From Neodiprion pinetum (taxonomy: Eukaryota > Arthropoda > Insecta > Hymenoptera > Diprionidae): a stretch of DNA of 64,000 nt. Shown here one piece after another: positions 54,382 through 64,000 of the stretch. The DNA is taken from contig NC_060237.1 of assembly GCF_021155775.2 (NCBI RefSeq), forward strand, positions 15,274,970 through 15,338,969, given 5' to 3'. Every line of letters begins with the position of its first letter. Position 1 is the stretch's first letter. Under the pieces are notes generated by a model. That model searched no databases and had not been told where the DNA came from. It saw only the letters and a program-made list of their open reading frames with translations. The position numbers were made by a program, and so were the translations under genes.

Positions 54382-55057
54382 TTCGAAACATGGCGGGAGC
54401 GTTGTTCAGTCCGAAGGGCATACGAGAAAATTCATGATGGTCTCTAGGTGTCGAAAATGCAGTTCTCGTGCTATGATCCGGATGCATGGGGATTCGGTGA
54501 AACCCGGAAGCAAGGTCAAATGTGGAATAGTGTCTAGCTGAGCCAAACTGGTCAAGGATTTCCGTGATATCGGGCATAAGGTATGTGTCGCCGACTGTTT
54601 TCTCGTTAGGTCGTCTGTAGTCGATTACCATACGCCATCGTTGATTGTCGTCACCATCTGGTTTTTTTGGAACGATCCACACCGGGGAATTATACGGAAA
54701 TGAGGAATGTTTGATAAGATTTAGCTTGAGTAGTTTATCAACTTGGGATTCGGTTTCGTCTTTGTGAATCTTGAGAAAACGGTATTGTTTGGAATGAATA
54801 GGCGTCTTGTCCGTCGTGGGGATGGTGTGATGAGATAAATTGGTGTGTCCTAATTTATCACCTGGGACATAAAAGAGATGGTTAAATTTTGTTACGAGGT
54901 TAATTATACAGGATGTTCCTGAATTGGCGGACACGGGCCAGCCAGCGTGATACCTGACTGAAATCCAACCGAGAATTTCTTCACCGGAAGCTCGTCCGAC
55001 GCATAGTTTTTGAATTATAAGCGATAGCGCTAGGCCAATCAGAGTGCACCATTTCAT
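54382..55057 (-). pseudogene. Gypsy RT fragment, cut by the palindrome edge
   Basis: Identical in translation to the first 225 codons of the right-arm copy. It covers YNSPVWIVPKKPDGDDNQRW, RMVIDYRRPNEKT and STFDLASGFHRIPMHPD and stops at the arm edge just after FGLNNAPAMF, before the catalytic box. The upstream part (MKWCTLIGLAL) is not typical Gypsy sequence, so the element is also 5'-truncated. Confidence 0.8.
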
Positions 55058-57471
55058 CTGGATTTGCCGCCACGGAAATTGCTGTTTTGTTCATCTGGGT
55101 AAATTATTATTATTCGTTTACGAATCAAATATCGGCACCTCCCCTCTCTCCCTGTTGTACCCCTTCTCGGGCGCTGACCACGGTATTGTTGCCGCGGCAC
55201 ACGCTGCCAGCCACACATCCACGGACGCACACTCGTGTGTGTGAACATAAGCGAATCCCCAGCCACACAATACTACGATACACATCTACGAGTGAAAATA
55301 AAAATCAATCTCCAAATAAATCAGCGGATTTAAGATTTAATGTTATAAAACACTTCCAATCATCGATGTATGCGAAAACTAGAGATTTTAGATGATTAAT
55401 ATGCCGTTAGGGTTCATAATTACTCATTCAATCAATATGGCTTGAGATCTTCAGAATTATGCTTTCCGAACATCTTTTGTGTCTTTGCAACATAACTTTT
55501 CCACTAGTTTTAAATCTATCATTGACATCCGATTTTTCAATACTGCGAAGGAAAAATAACTCGTTGAATTGACGTGTCAATAGGTTTGTAAATCAATTAC
55601 GATTCACCTGAGTTAACACAAAATAACTGAATAAATGAGAATTCACTGAATCACTAGCAATGATAACTGAAATCATGAGAATTATTTGAGATGTAACTGA
55701 ATTAGGAAGAGTTGTAATAAGTCAAGTTACTTTGAATTACTTTAGATTCGTGCCAAAATTTTATGTTCAGAGAGAAAAATAATTGAATTCAAATAAAAAA
55801 GTAATTTCAAACCAAGAAGAAGAAAATTCCCAAATACCTGAATACAAATGAAGCAATTTGAATTTAATAAATCTATCTGAATTTGAGCAGAAATAATTAT
55901 TATTATTTGGAATAGAAAAATGAAGTCTAATTACATGAAAAAATTCAATTAATTCAACTCAAAAAAATATGGTGTTATTCAAATTCCTAGTTATTTCCTC
56001 GTCGATTCAATGCGGGTCTGGAGTGGCAAGTAACGTTGAAATTTTTGAGATCAATGCTAGTGATGGCCACTTATCGGAGAATAATCGATGTATCGATTAA
56101 TCGATTTCAACAAAATAATCGGACACGGCTCGATTGAATTGGTAAAAATTAATGGATTTGGTAAATTTCTGCGTGTAGTCTTAATATCAGAAGAGATATT
56201 TTGATAATTCATAGTCTTATTCAAAATATTTTTAAGTTTCATAAATTTTGAGTAATTGATACTTAAATCACATACATCGATACTGTATTGCATCGTTCGT
56301 GTGAGTAAACAAACGGCTTAAGGCCGACCGTGAGCCAGCCCTCGAACTTTCCGTTTTTACACTGCAAAGTCAAGGTTCATGGAACAAATAAATATTAATA
56401 TCCAGTTCCAATTTCCAACTACGAATTCAGAGTCGTGATTGACGATTCAAAAGCCCTTGCATATCATATTGCATAAAAAAATATTACGATTTTTTTTATT
56501 TTTAACCACTAATAATGGATCGACCATCATAAATTTTGGAAATCTGACCTTGGATCGGTTACTGGTGACCGGAAAAATCTCCACTTACCAATTTCTACCA
56601 AAATCCGAATATTTTAAGATTTTGTTTCACCGTGTGAGTTCGCCATTTTGAATTTTTCAAATCTGACCCCAGATTCATGATCAGCGACTCCAAAATCCTC
56701 ATGGTACCAATTTTCATTCAAATCCGTGAATCCATTCTCAATATGTAAATTTCCTTTTTTAAAAATTACCTCAATCAAAGACCTATCCGATGAGCGGGGA
56801 TGCCAAAAAGATTTTTCATAAAAAAAAAAAACTTCGAAATATCGAATTTGAAATCGAAAAGCGATGAGTCTCGGTATCCCTTCGTGATTTCGTAGCATAT
56901 TTTGCAACGAAAAATGTATTTTATAGCCAGACAAATTTGCAAAAATGCTCGAATTGAATGGGATTTTGTAATTTCGACAATGCTTCATTTTACCTGGAAA
57001 CATTTTTTCTTATATCCGGACATTGCCAAATTTTCGAAAGAAATTTCGATTACGTAGACAGAAAAAAGCATTTTAGGGCATAATATCCTTTCACGGCAAA
57101 GAAGGAATGAATTCAGAGACATGAAAATTTAGATAAACCAACTGAGTGATAAGTGAGTAATACCATACATTATTTCACTGAATAAATTATTTATTAGTCG
57201 GAAAAGGTTACTTTTGCTAAATTCATGTTACATAGATTTATTCGCACTGTTTTCGGCAACACTCAATTGTTCCATAAATCAGTTTACGGCGCTGAAAATG
57301 TTATTGGATAAAAAAAATTCTCATGTTTTTCCTATTCGAAATCACAAAAAATCGATGTACTCCAATTCCAGAAACATAATTTCAATCATGTTCCATCATT
57401 CTGTGTTATTATTACTAGGAAATGAGAAACATCGTACGGCACTCTGTTCTGTTTTCGGTATTGACGACTAA
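54382..57471. repeat. Left arm of a large palindrome
   Basis: Reverse complement of 60,387-63,476 with constant coordinate sum 117,858, so no net indel. No difference was seen between 54,382 and 57,309 in the parts I compared. About nine or ten mismatches lie between 57,310 and 57,471, and similarity collapses further in. Besides the Gypsy RT end it contains non-coding sequence 55,058-57,471 (AT-rich, with ATCGATTAATCGATT near 56,090), in which I recognise no gene. Confidence 0.9.
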
Positions 57472-57540
57472 TCGTTCTTTGCGAAATCATTTGGTGGCTC
57501 TGAAAAGTGCCGTTTTTTATCGGGTTAGTGTGACGACTCG

Positions 57541-58846
57541 TTACAGGGGCCGCAGGTTCTCGAAATGGCCGCCACCTTCTTGGATGCAAAGCCTGCAGCG
57601 TCTAACCGAATTCTCCATCGCTCTATGAACGATTCGCGGAGTCACCGTCGCTGTCGCTTCCACGATCTTAGCTTCCACAGCTTTCAAAGTATTCGGTGGG
57701 TCCTTGCACACGAATTCTTCGATCAAGCCCCATAGACAATAATCCAGAGGGTTCAGGTCAGGTGATCGCGGTGGCCAGGCGATGGGACCCCCACGGCCTA
57801 TCCACCTCCCCGAAAACCGTTTGTTGAGGACCTGCCGCGTATGCGCACTGAAGTACGCTGGAGCACCATCATGCTGGAAAGTCAGGGCGGCTCAGTGATC
57901 AAGCGGAACGTTCTCTAGCAGTTCCGGAAGCTGATTTTCAAGAAACTCGCGGTACGTGTTTCCATCCAATCTTGCCGGTAGAACGCAGCGACCAATCTGT
58001 GTCAAAAATTACCCCGTATTGTGTGATTGCATAATCAAACCATAATCCTTGCTTTATCTCTGATTGCTCAAATATTATAATTATTGATAAAATATCTTGA
58101 CTGTAGTGATTCAACAAAGTTATTTTCATCAAAAGCAATAAAACACGTCTTCAATGAAATTTTTTGGAGCCAAGCAATAAAACTGTAGCAAATTATATCT
58201 GTTTCCATGCATTATCAAACAAGCTTACCAACTCGTCGCCTCGCATGCCACACCACACGTTGACGCTCCAGCGAACTTGGTGGCTTGATTCCCGAACACT
58301 GTGCGGGTGTTCTTCCGCCCAATGATGGATGTTGTGAGTGTTGAAAACACAGTCGCGATCAAAATTGGACTCATCCGTAAATAATATGTTAAATATGAAC
58401 ATTGGGTCTGCTTGATGCTGCTCCAATATCCACTGGCAAAAAGCGGTTCTTGCCACACTGTCTGCACCGTGCAGTGCTTGAACCTTTTGCGAGTGAAATG
58501 GTTTCAGCTCCTTAGTTTGCAAGACTCGGTGTACGGTTGAGTTATCAGTCTCGTGTTCCGCCGCCAAACCCCGAGTACTTTCAGTAGGCGCCCTGTCAAC
58601 ATCGTCGAGGATACGTTCCTCGAACTGGACCGTCCGTCTGGATCTCGGACATCCAGCGTTAGAATGATCCGGGACGAAGCTGTCAGTTTCGCACAGGCTT
58701 CGCTCCAAGCGGCGAAAGACCTTCGCAGACAGATGCCGCCTCAACGGATACCGGTCCGCGTATTTGCGAGCTGCGTCCCCCGCAACGTTATCACACCTTC
58801 CCATCATCAGCACCATATCGTACATCTCGCGATTCGAAAAATCCAT
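57541..58846 (-). pseudogene. Mariner-like transposase (DUF4817 + DDE), interrupted
   Basis: The minus strand starts MDFSNREMYDMVLMMGRCDN (helix-turn-helix, DUF4817-like). The first catalytic Asp is in LFTDESNFDRD and is followed by VNVWCGMRGDELV. After an insertion of about 210 bases (about 57,990-58,200) the reading continues CVLPARLDGNTYREF, a stop near 57,893, FQHDGAPAYFS (second Asp) and WPPRSPDLNPLDYCLWG (third Asp). It ends near 57,541. The three catalytic Asp positions are visible, but the stop and insertion make it inactive. Confidence 0.8.
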
Positions 58847-59822
58847 CGTAAAGAGAATCGTACTCGAGCGATGCCGAAGACAGTATGAGCAAAATTTGCC
58901 AGTTGCCAGTCAAAGCACGTTGTTTATAACAATTGACTCTCGAGTTGCTATGCCGCCGTACGACTTTCCGTACACAACGGATAAAAAATAAATACGAATT
59001 CGATTGAAAACGAAAGACTTCGAACTTATTTCAGCAGCATATGTTAAAAATGTCAGAAAGTCGTTAATCTATGATCTGACTAACGGGTAACTACACGGAA
59101 AAAATGGAAAAATTACAGTTTATATTGTAATAAGTGGCGCTCCGTAAATAAAACTGGACAAATTATAGTTTAAGATAACATTTTTATGAATTCAATTTAC
59201 AAAATGAATTTTTACAGTTACAAATGTAATTTCACATTTTTAATATGTAATTTCGACGGAAAATAAAAAAATTTATACCGGAAACTTTGATTTTTCTAGT
59301 TTTGCTTTCGAAGCGCTATGTTACATAAAAAACTATGAATTTCCCATTCTTCTTTTTTCTGTGCGCTGCAACTTTGAATTGGCGGTCAATCAGCTTCATT
59401 TGAAATTTTTCGTTAGCCGGAAAGTAGTACTCGATGAATTATTTCCGAATAATCTGGGTTTAATCAGTTAGTCTTCCATTCTTAGCAAAGGTTCAATCAC
59501 TGTATGGGTCAGACCATGCGAAAAGAATAAATTCTTGCGACAACGCATTACAGCAGCATAAAGCGGCACCGCTGTTCATGTTTCAGATCTTGTTTGCACA
59601 TAAGTAGAATTTCGATCTGGACGGAATGTTAAACGTCCACAACGTTTATCACTGTGCTGAATGAAATCCACGCAATGTTCGTTAGTCGAGCCATCAAGTT
59701 CGATGGATTTATCAATGTGTTTTTGCAGCATGTTGGATGACGAGTTGGAAAGCTTGCTTAATAGTTCTTCAATACAGACATAAATTCCTATCATCACATT
59801 GGCTTGATTTTGAACTTCATAA
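58847..59822. other. Palindrome core, no gene recognised
   Basis: AT-rich. 59,090-59,290 has repeated ACAGTT/ATTTTTACAGTTACAAATG-like words. The minus-strand frame 59,576-59,797 is unrecognised. Confidence 0.35.
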
Positions 59823-60386
59823 GTGGAGACCTGTTTTATGACTGTTCGGAAAAATTCATATGGAATATTTGACCAATCAATGATTCAGCGAGCATTATGG
59901 GTTGATTATACATTCAATCAATGCGGGGTTATTCGTTCGACAGATTGGTCTTTACTTTTTACGCGCAAGATGGTATTAGAGAACTTACCTGAAGTTTCTG
60001 AAAATCAAGCTTCCAGATCTGCTGAATAATCGTCTACTTAAACGTAGAGCAGAGATATAAGTTGATCAAGGTAATTTGTGAATGACAGATTTCAGGACAG
60101 GTATAAGATACGCCGTAGACGCCAATCGCTTGGCCACTGGGATCACCGGATGTGAATCCGTTGAATTCTTCCGTGTAGAGCATGACTTAGAAGTACACAC
60201 GAGGATCCGCCTGATTTCTAAGAAGCCCTGGAAAAAAAATTCGTTGAGGTAACGACAACGGCTACTCCGGACGTCGGTTGAAAAGTTATCGGTCAGCTGG
60301 TCGAATGTTGCAGGAGAAATCGCGGCCTAAGTAACAAGCGAGAAGCCGCATTTTTCGAAGCCGCAAATCAATATTGAATGGAACAA
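59823..60386 (+). pseudogene. Diverged inverted copy of the mariner-like transposase 3' half
   Basis: The plus strand contains words matching the left transposase region read on its own strand: ALWVDYTFNQCGVIRSTDWS versus GLWFDYAITQYGVIFDTDWS, and TGGCCACTGGGATCACCGGA versus TGGCCACCGCGATCACCTGA. It also carries the same insertion that splits the left copy. Much more diverged than the outer arms. Confidence 0.55.
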
Positions 60387-63300
60387 TAAATCGTCAATAC
60401 CGAAAACAAAACAGAGTGCCATACGATGTTTCTCATTTCCTAGTAATAATAATAAAGAATGATGGAAAATGATTGAAATTATGTTTCTGGAAGTGGAGTA
60501 CATCGATTTTTTGTGACTTCGAATGGGAAAAACATGAGAATTTTTTTCATCCAATAACATTTTCAGCGCCGTAAACTGATTTATGGAACAATTGAGTGTT
60601 GCCGAAAACAGTGCGAATAAATCTATGTAACATGAATTTAGCAAAAGTAACCTTTTCCGACTAATAAATAATTTATTCAGTGAAATAATGTATGGTATTA
60701 CTCACTTATCACTCAGTTGGTTTATCTAAATTTTCATGTCTCTGAATTCATTCCTTCTTTGCCGTGAAAGGATATTATGCCCTAAAATGCTTTTTTCTGT
60801 CTACGTAATCGAAATTTCTTTCGAAAATTTGGCAATGTCCGGATATAAGAAAAAATGTTTCCAGGTAAAATGAAGCATTGTCGAAATTACAAAATCCCAT
60901 TCAATTCGAGCATTTTTGCAAATTTGTCTGGCTATAAAATACATTTTTCGTTGCAAAATATGCTACGAAATCACGAAGGGATACCGAGACTCATCGCTTT
61001 TCGATTTCAAATTCGATATTTCGAAGTTTTTTTTTTTTATGAAAAATCTTTTTGGCATCCCCGCTCATCGGATAGGTCTTTGATTGAGGTAATTTTTAAA
61101 AAAGGAAATTTACATATTGAGAATGGATTCACGGATTTGAATGAAAATTGGTACCATGAGGATTTTGGAGTCGCTGATCATGAATCTGGGGTCAGATTTG
61201 AAAAATTCAAAATGGCGAACTCACACGGTGAAACAAAATCTTAAAATATTCGGATTTTGGTAGAAATTGGTAAGTGGAGATTTTTCCGGTCACCAGTAAC
61301 CGATCCAAGGTCAGATTTCCAAAATTTATGATGGTCGATCCATTATTAGTGGTTAAAAATAAAAAAAATCGTAATATTTTTTTATGCAATATGATATGCA
61401 AGGGCTTTTGAATCGTCAATCACGACTCTGAATTCGTAGTTGGAAATTGGAACTGGATATTAATATTTATTTGTTCCATGAACCTTGACTTTGCAGTGTA
61501 AAAACGGAAAGTTCGAGGGCTGGCTCACGGTCGGCCTTAAGCCGTTTGTTTACTCACACGAACGATGCAATACAGTATCGATGTATGTGATTTAAGTATC
61601 AATTACTCAAAATTTATGAAACTTAAAAATATTTTGAATAAGACTATGAATTATCAAAATATCTCTTCTGATATTAAGACTACACGCAGAAATTTACCAA
61701 ATCCATTAATTTTTACCAATTCAATCGAGCCGTGTCCGATTATTTTGTTGAAATCGATTAATCGATACATCGATTATTCTCCGATAAGTGGCCATCACTA
61801 GCATTGATCTCAAAAATTTCAACGTTACTTGCCACTCCAGACCCGCATTGAATCGACGAGGAAATAACTAGGAATTTGAATAACACCATATTTTTTTGAG
61901 TTGAATTAATTGAATTTTTTCATGTAATTAGACTTCATTTTTCTATTCCAAATAATAATAATTATTTCTGCTCAAATTCAGATAGATTTATTAAATTCAA
62001 ATTGCTTCATTTGTATTCAGGTATTTGGGAATTTTCTTCTTCTTGGTTTGAAATTACTTTTTTATTTGAATTCAATTATTTTTCTCTCTGAACATAAAAT
62101 TTTGGCACGAATCTAAAGTAATTCAAAGTAACTTGACTTATTACAACTCTTCCTAATTCAGTTACATCTCAAATAATTCTCATGATTTCAGTTATCATTG
62201 CTAGTGATTCAGTGAATTCTCATTTATTCAGTTATTTTGTGTTAACTCAGGTGAATCGTAATTGATTTACAAACCTATTGACACGTCAATTCAACGAGTT
62301 ATTTTTCCTTCGCAGTATTGAAAAATCGGATGTCAATGATAGATTTAAAACTAGTGGAAAAGTTATGTTGCAAAGACACAAAAGATGTTCGGAAAGCATA
62401 ATTCTGAAGATCTCAAGCCATATTGATTGAATGAGTAATTATGAACCCTAACGGCATATTAATCATCTAAAATCTCTAGTTTTCGCATACATCGATGATT
62501 GGAAGTGTTTTATAACATTAAATCTTAAATCCGCTGATTTATTTGGAGATTGATTTTTATTTTCACTCGTAGATGTGTATCGTAGTATTGTGTGGCTGGG
62601 GATTCGCTTATGTTCACACACACGAGTGTGCGTCCGTGGATGTGTGGCTGGCAGCGTGTGCCGCGGCAACAATACCGTGGTCAGCGCCCGAGAAGGGGTA
62701 CAACAGGGAGAGAGGGGAGGTGCCGATATTTGATTCGTAAACGAATAATAATAATTTACCCAGATGAACAAAACAGCAATTTCCGTGGCGGCAAATCCAG
62801 ATGAAATGGTGCACTCTGATTGGCCTAGCGCTATCGCTTATAATTCAAAAACTATGCGTCGGACGAGCTTCCGGTGAAGAAATTCTCGGTTGGATTTCAG
62901 TCAGGTATCACGCTGGCTGGCCCGTGTCCGCCAATTCAGGAACATCCTGTATAATTAACCTCGTAACAAAATTTAACCATCTCTTTTATGTCCCAGGTGA
63001 TAAATTAGGACACACCAATTTATCTCATCACACCATCCCCACGACGGACAAGACGCCTATTCATTCCAAACAATACCGTTTTCTCAAGATTCACAAAGAC
63101 GAAACCGAATCCCAAGTTGATAAACTACTCAAGCTAAATCTTATCAAACATTCCTCATTTCCGTATAATTCCCCGGTGTGGATCGTTCCAAAAAAACCAG
63201 ATGGTGACGACAATCAACGATGGCGTATGGTAATCGACTACAGACGACCTAACGAGAAAACAGTCGGCGACACATACCTTATGCCCGATATCACGGAAAT

Positions 63301-63476
63301 CCTTGACCAGTTTGGCTCAGCTAGACACTATTCCACATTTGACCTTGCTTCCGGGTTTCACCGAATCCCCATGCATCCGGATCATAGCACGAGAACTGCA
63401 TTTTCGACACCTAGAGACCATCATGAATTTTCTCGTATGCCCTTCGGACTGAACAACGCTCCCGCCATGTTTCGAA
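60387..63476. repeat. Right arm of the large palindrome
   Basis: Partner of 54,382-57,471. It ends at TTCGAA (63,471-63,476) inside the Gypsy RT, which continues uninterrupted beyond it, so the right arm is the donor and the left arm the copy (inference). Confidence 0.9.
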
Positions 63477-64000
63477 GGCTCATGGACCAAGTCCTTCTGG
63501 GCCTACAAGACAACGATATGTCCGTATATTTAGATAACATAGTTATTCAGGCTCAAAACTTGCAAGAACATGAAATTAAATCTCGCAAATTAATGAAGCG
63601 ATTAACCGCTGCTGGTTCAACTCTACAGCCAGACAAGTAAGCATTCTTTCGCAAGGAAGTCGTTGACCTCGGACACGTCATAACTGAGTCAGGAGTAAAA
63701 TCCGACACTGGTAAATCCATAGCTGTAAAAGAGTATCCTTTTCCTATAAGTCCCAAAAATGTTAGACAGTTTCTTGGTCTTGTAGGTAACCACCGAAGAT
63801 TTGTTCCGAATTTTGGAAAAATTGCTAAATGCCTTAACAATTTAACGATGAAGGATACCCCTTTCATTTGGACGTCCGAACACCAGTCTGTCTTCAAAAC
63901 CTTCCGCGATTGTTTTTGCAAAGAACAAATTCTACAACACCCGGGCTTCAACAAACCATTTGCGCTCACTACAGACGCCTCAAAATTCGCGATAGGTGCA
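62801..64000 (+). pseudogene. Gypsy-type Pol fragment: RT to start of RNase H
   Basis: Reverse transcriptase of a Gypsy LTR element. Blocks: HHTIPTTDKTPIHSKQYRFL, SPVWIVPKKPDGD, MVIDYRRPNEKT, TFDLASGFHRIPMHPDHSTR, SRMPFGLNNAPAMFRRLMDQ and the catalytic box YLDN (63,526-63,537), with Asn (AAC) instead of the second Asp. A TAA at 63,638-63,640 breaks the frame, which continues AFFRKEVVDLGHVITESGV and VRQFLGLVGNHRRFVPNFGK. RNase H begins at the window edge (TTDASKFAIGA). No LTR is visible; the 5' part is missing. Confidence 0.85.

Noticed and set aside
56614..57003. A 129-codon frame present in both palindrome arms
   Set aside because: Identity comes from the recent DNA duplication. The frame shows no domain, and the adjacent sequence is repeat-like, so conservation is not evidence of coding.

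Overview
The window looks like a stretch of insect (arthropod) repeat-rich DNA. Every coding signal I recognise belongs to a transposable or virus-like element: R1-clade and other LINEs, Gypsy and BEL/Pao LTR elements, a Polinton/Maverick with capsid genes, a tnp2 transposase with a DUF4806 partner, and mariner/pogo-like transposases. The family mix (R1-clade LINE, DUF8207-type Polinton protein, DUF4817-type mariner) fits a hymenopteran, but that is an inference from family content. I found no host gene, tRNA, rRNA or CRISPR array.

Layout. 1-21,207 is a large inverted duplication: arms at about 918-5,925 and 16,123-21,207 each hold the C-terminal half of a protein-primed family B DNA polymerase (Polinton type) followed by an R1-clade LINE lying in an (ATT)n microsatellite. 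Between the arms lie the rest of LINE copy 1, a young Gypsy LTR retrotransposon (7,559-12,394; 204-bp LTRs with one mismatch; single 1,420-codon gag-pol frame) and LINE copy 2. 21.3-25.1 kb has a polymerase-associated remnant, a G-rich minisatellite, a pogo-like transposase fragment and a BEL/Pao gag. 26.6-36 kb is a minus-strand two-gene DNA transposon (tnp2 transposase plus a DUF4806 protein) whose second gene was hit by a roughly 5-kb purine-rich LINE with a perfect 15-bp target duplication.

37-50.5 kb is a decayed Polinton. On the minus strand, in transcription order, are the packaging ATPase, a DUF8207-type protein and a chromodomain integrase. On the plus strand are a PLA2-like protein, an adenain-like protease, the minor capsid protein (still open) and the major capsid protein. 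The two blocks diverge from a 57-bp intergenic gap at about 45,955-46,011. The Polinton was invaded by a 2.1-kb solo LTR, a roughly 0.9-kb insertion, an 88-bp insertion with 15-bp direct repeats, and an 824-bp foldback element with TA duplications. Fragments of polB and a second integrase lie rearranged at 37.3-39.8 kb.

54.4-63.5 kb is a second inverted repeat. Its outer about 2.9 kb of arm align without indels and look identical wherever checked, mismatches begin near the inner end, and the core holds two much more diverged copies of a mariner-like transposase region. The arm contains the start of a Gypsy RT; only the right copy continues past the arm, to the end of the window.

Taken together this is a nested graveyard. 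The relative order of events can be read: Polinton and tnp2 transposon first, then LTR, LINE and MITE insertions, and the near-identical outer palindrome arms and the Gypsy insertion most recently.
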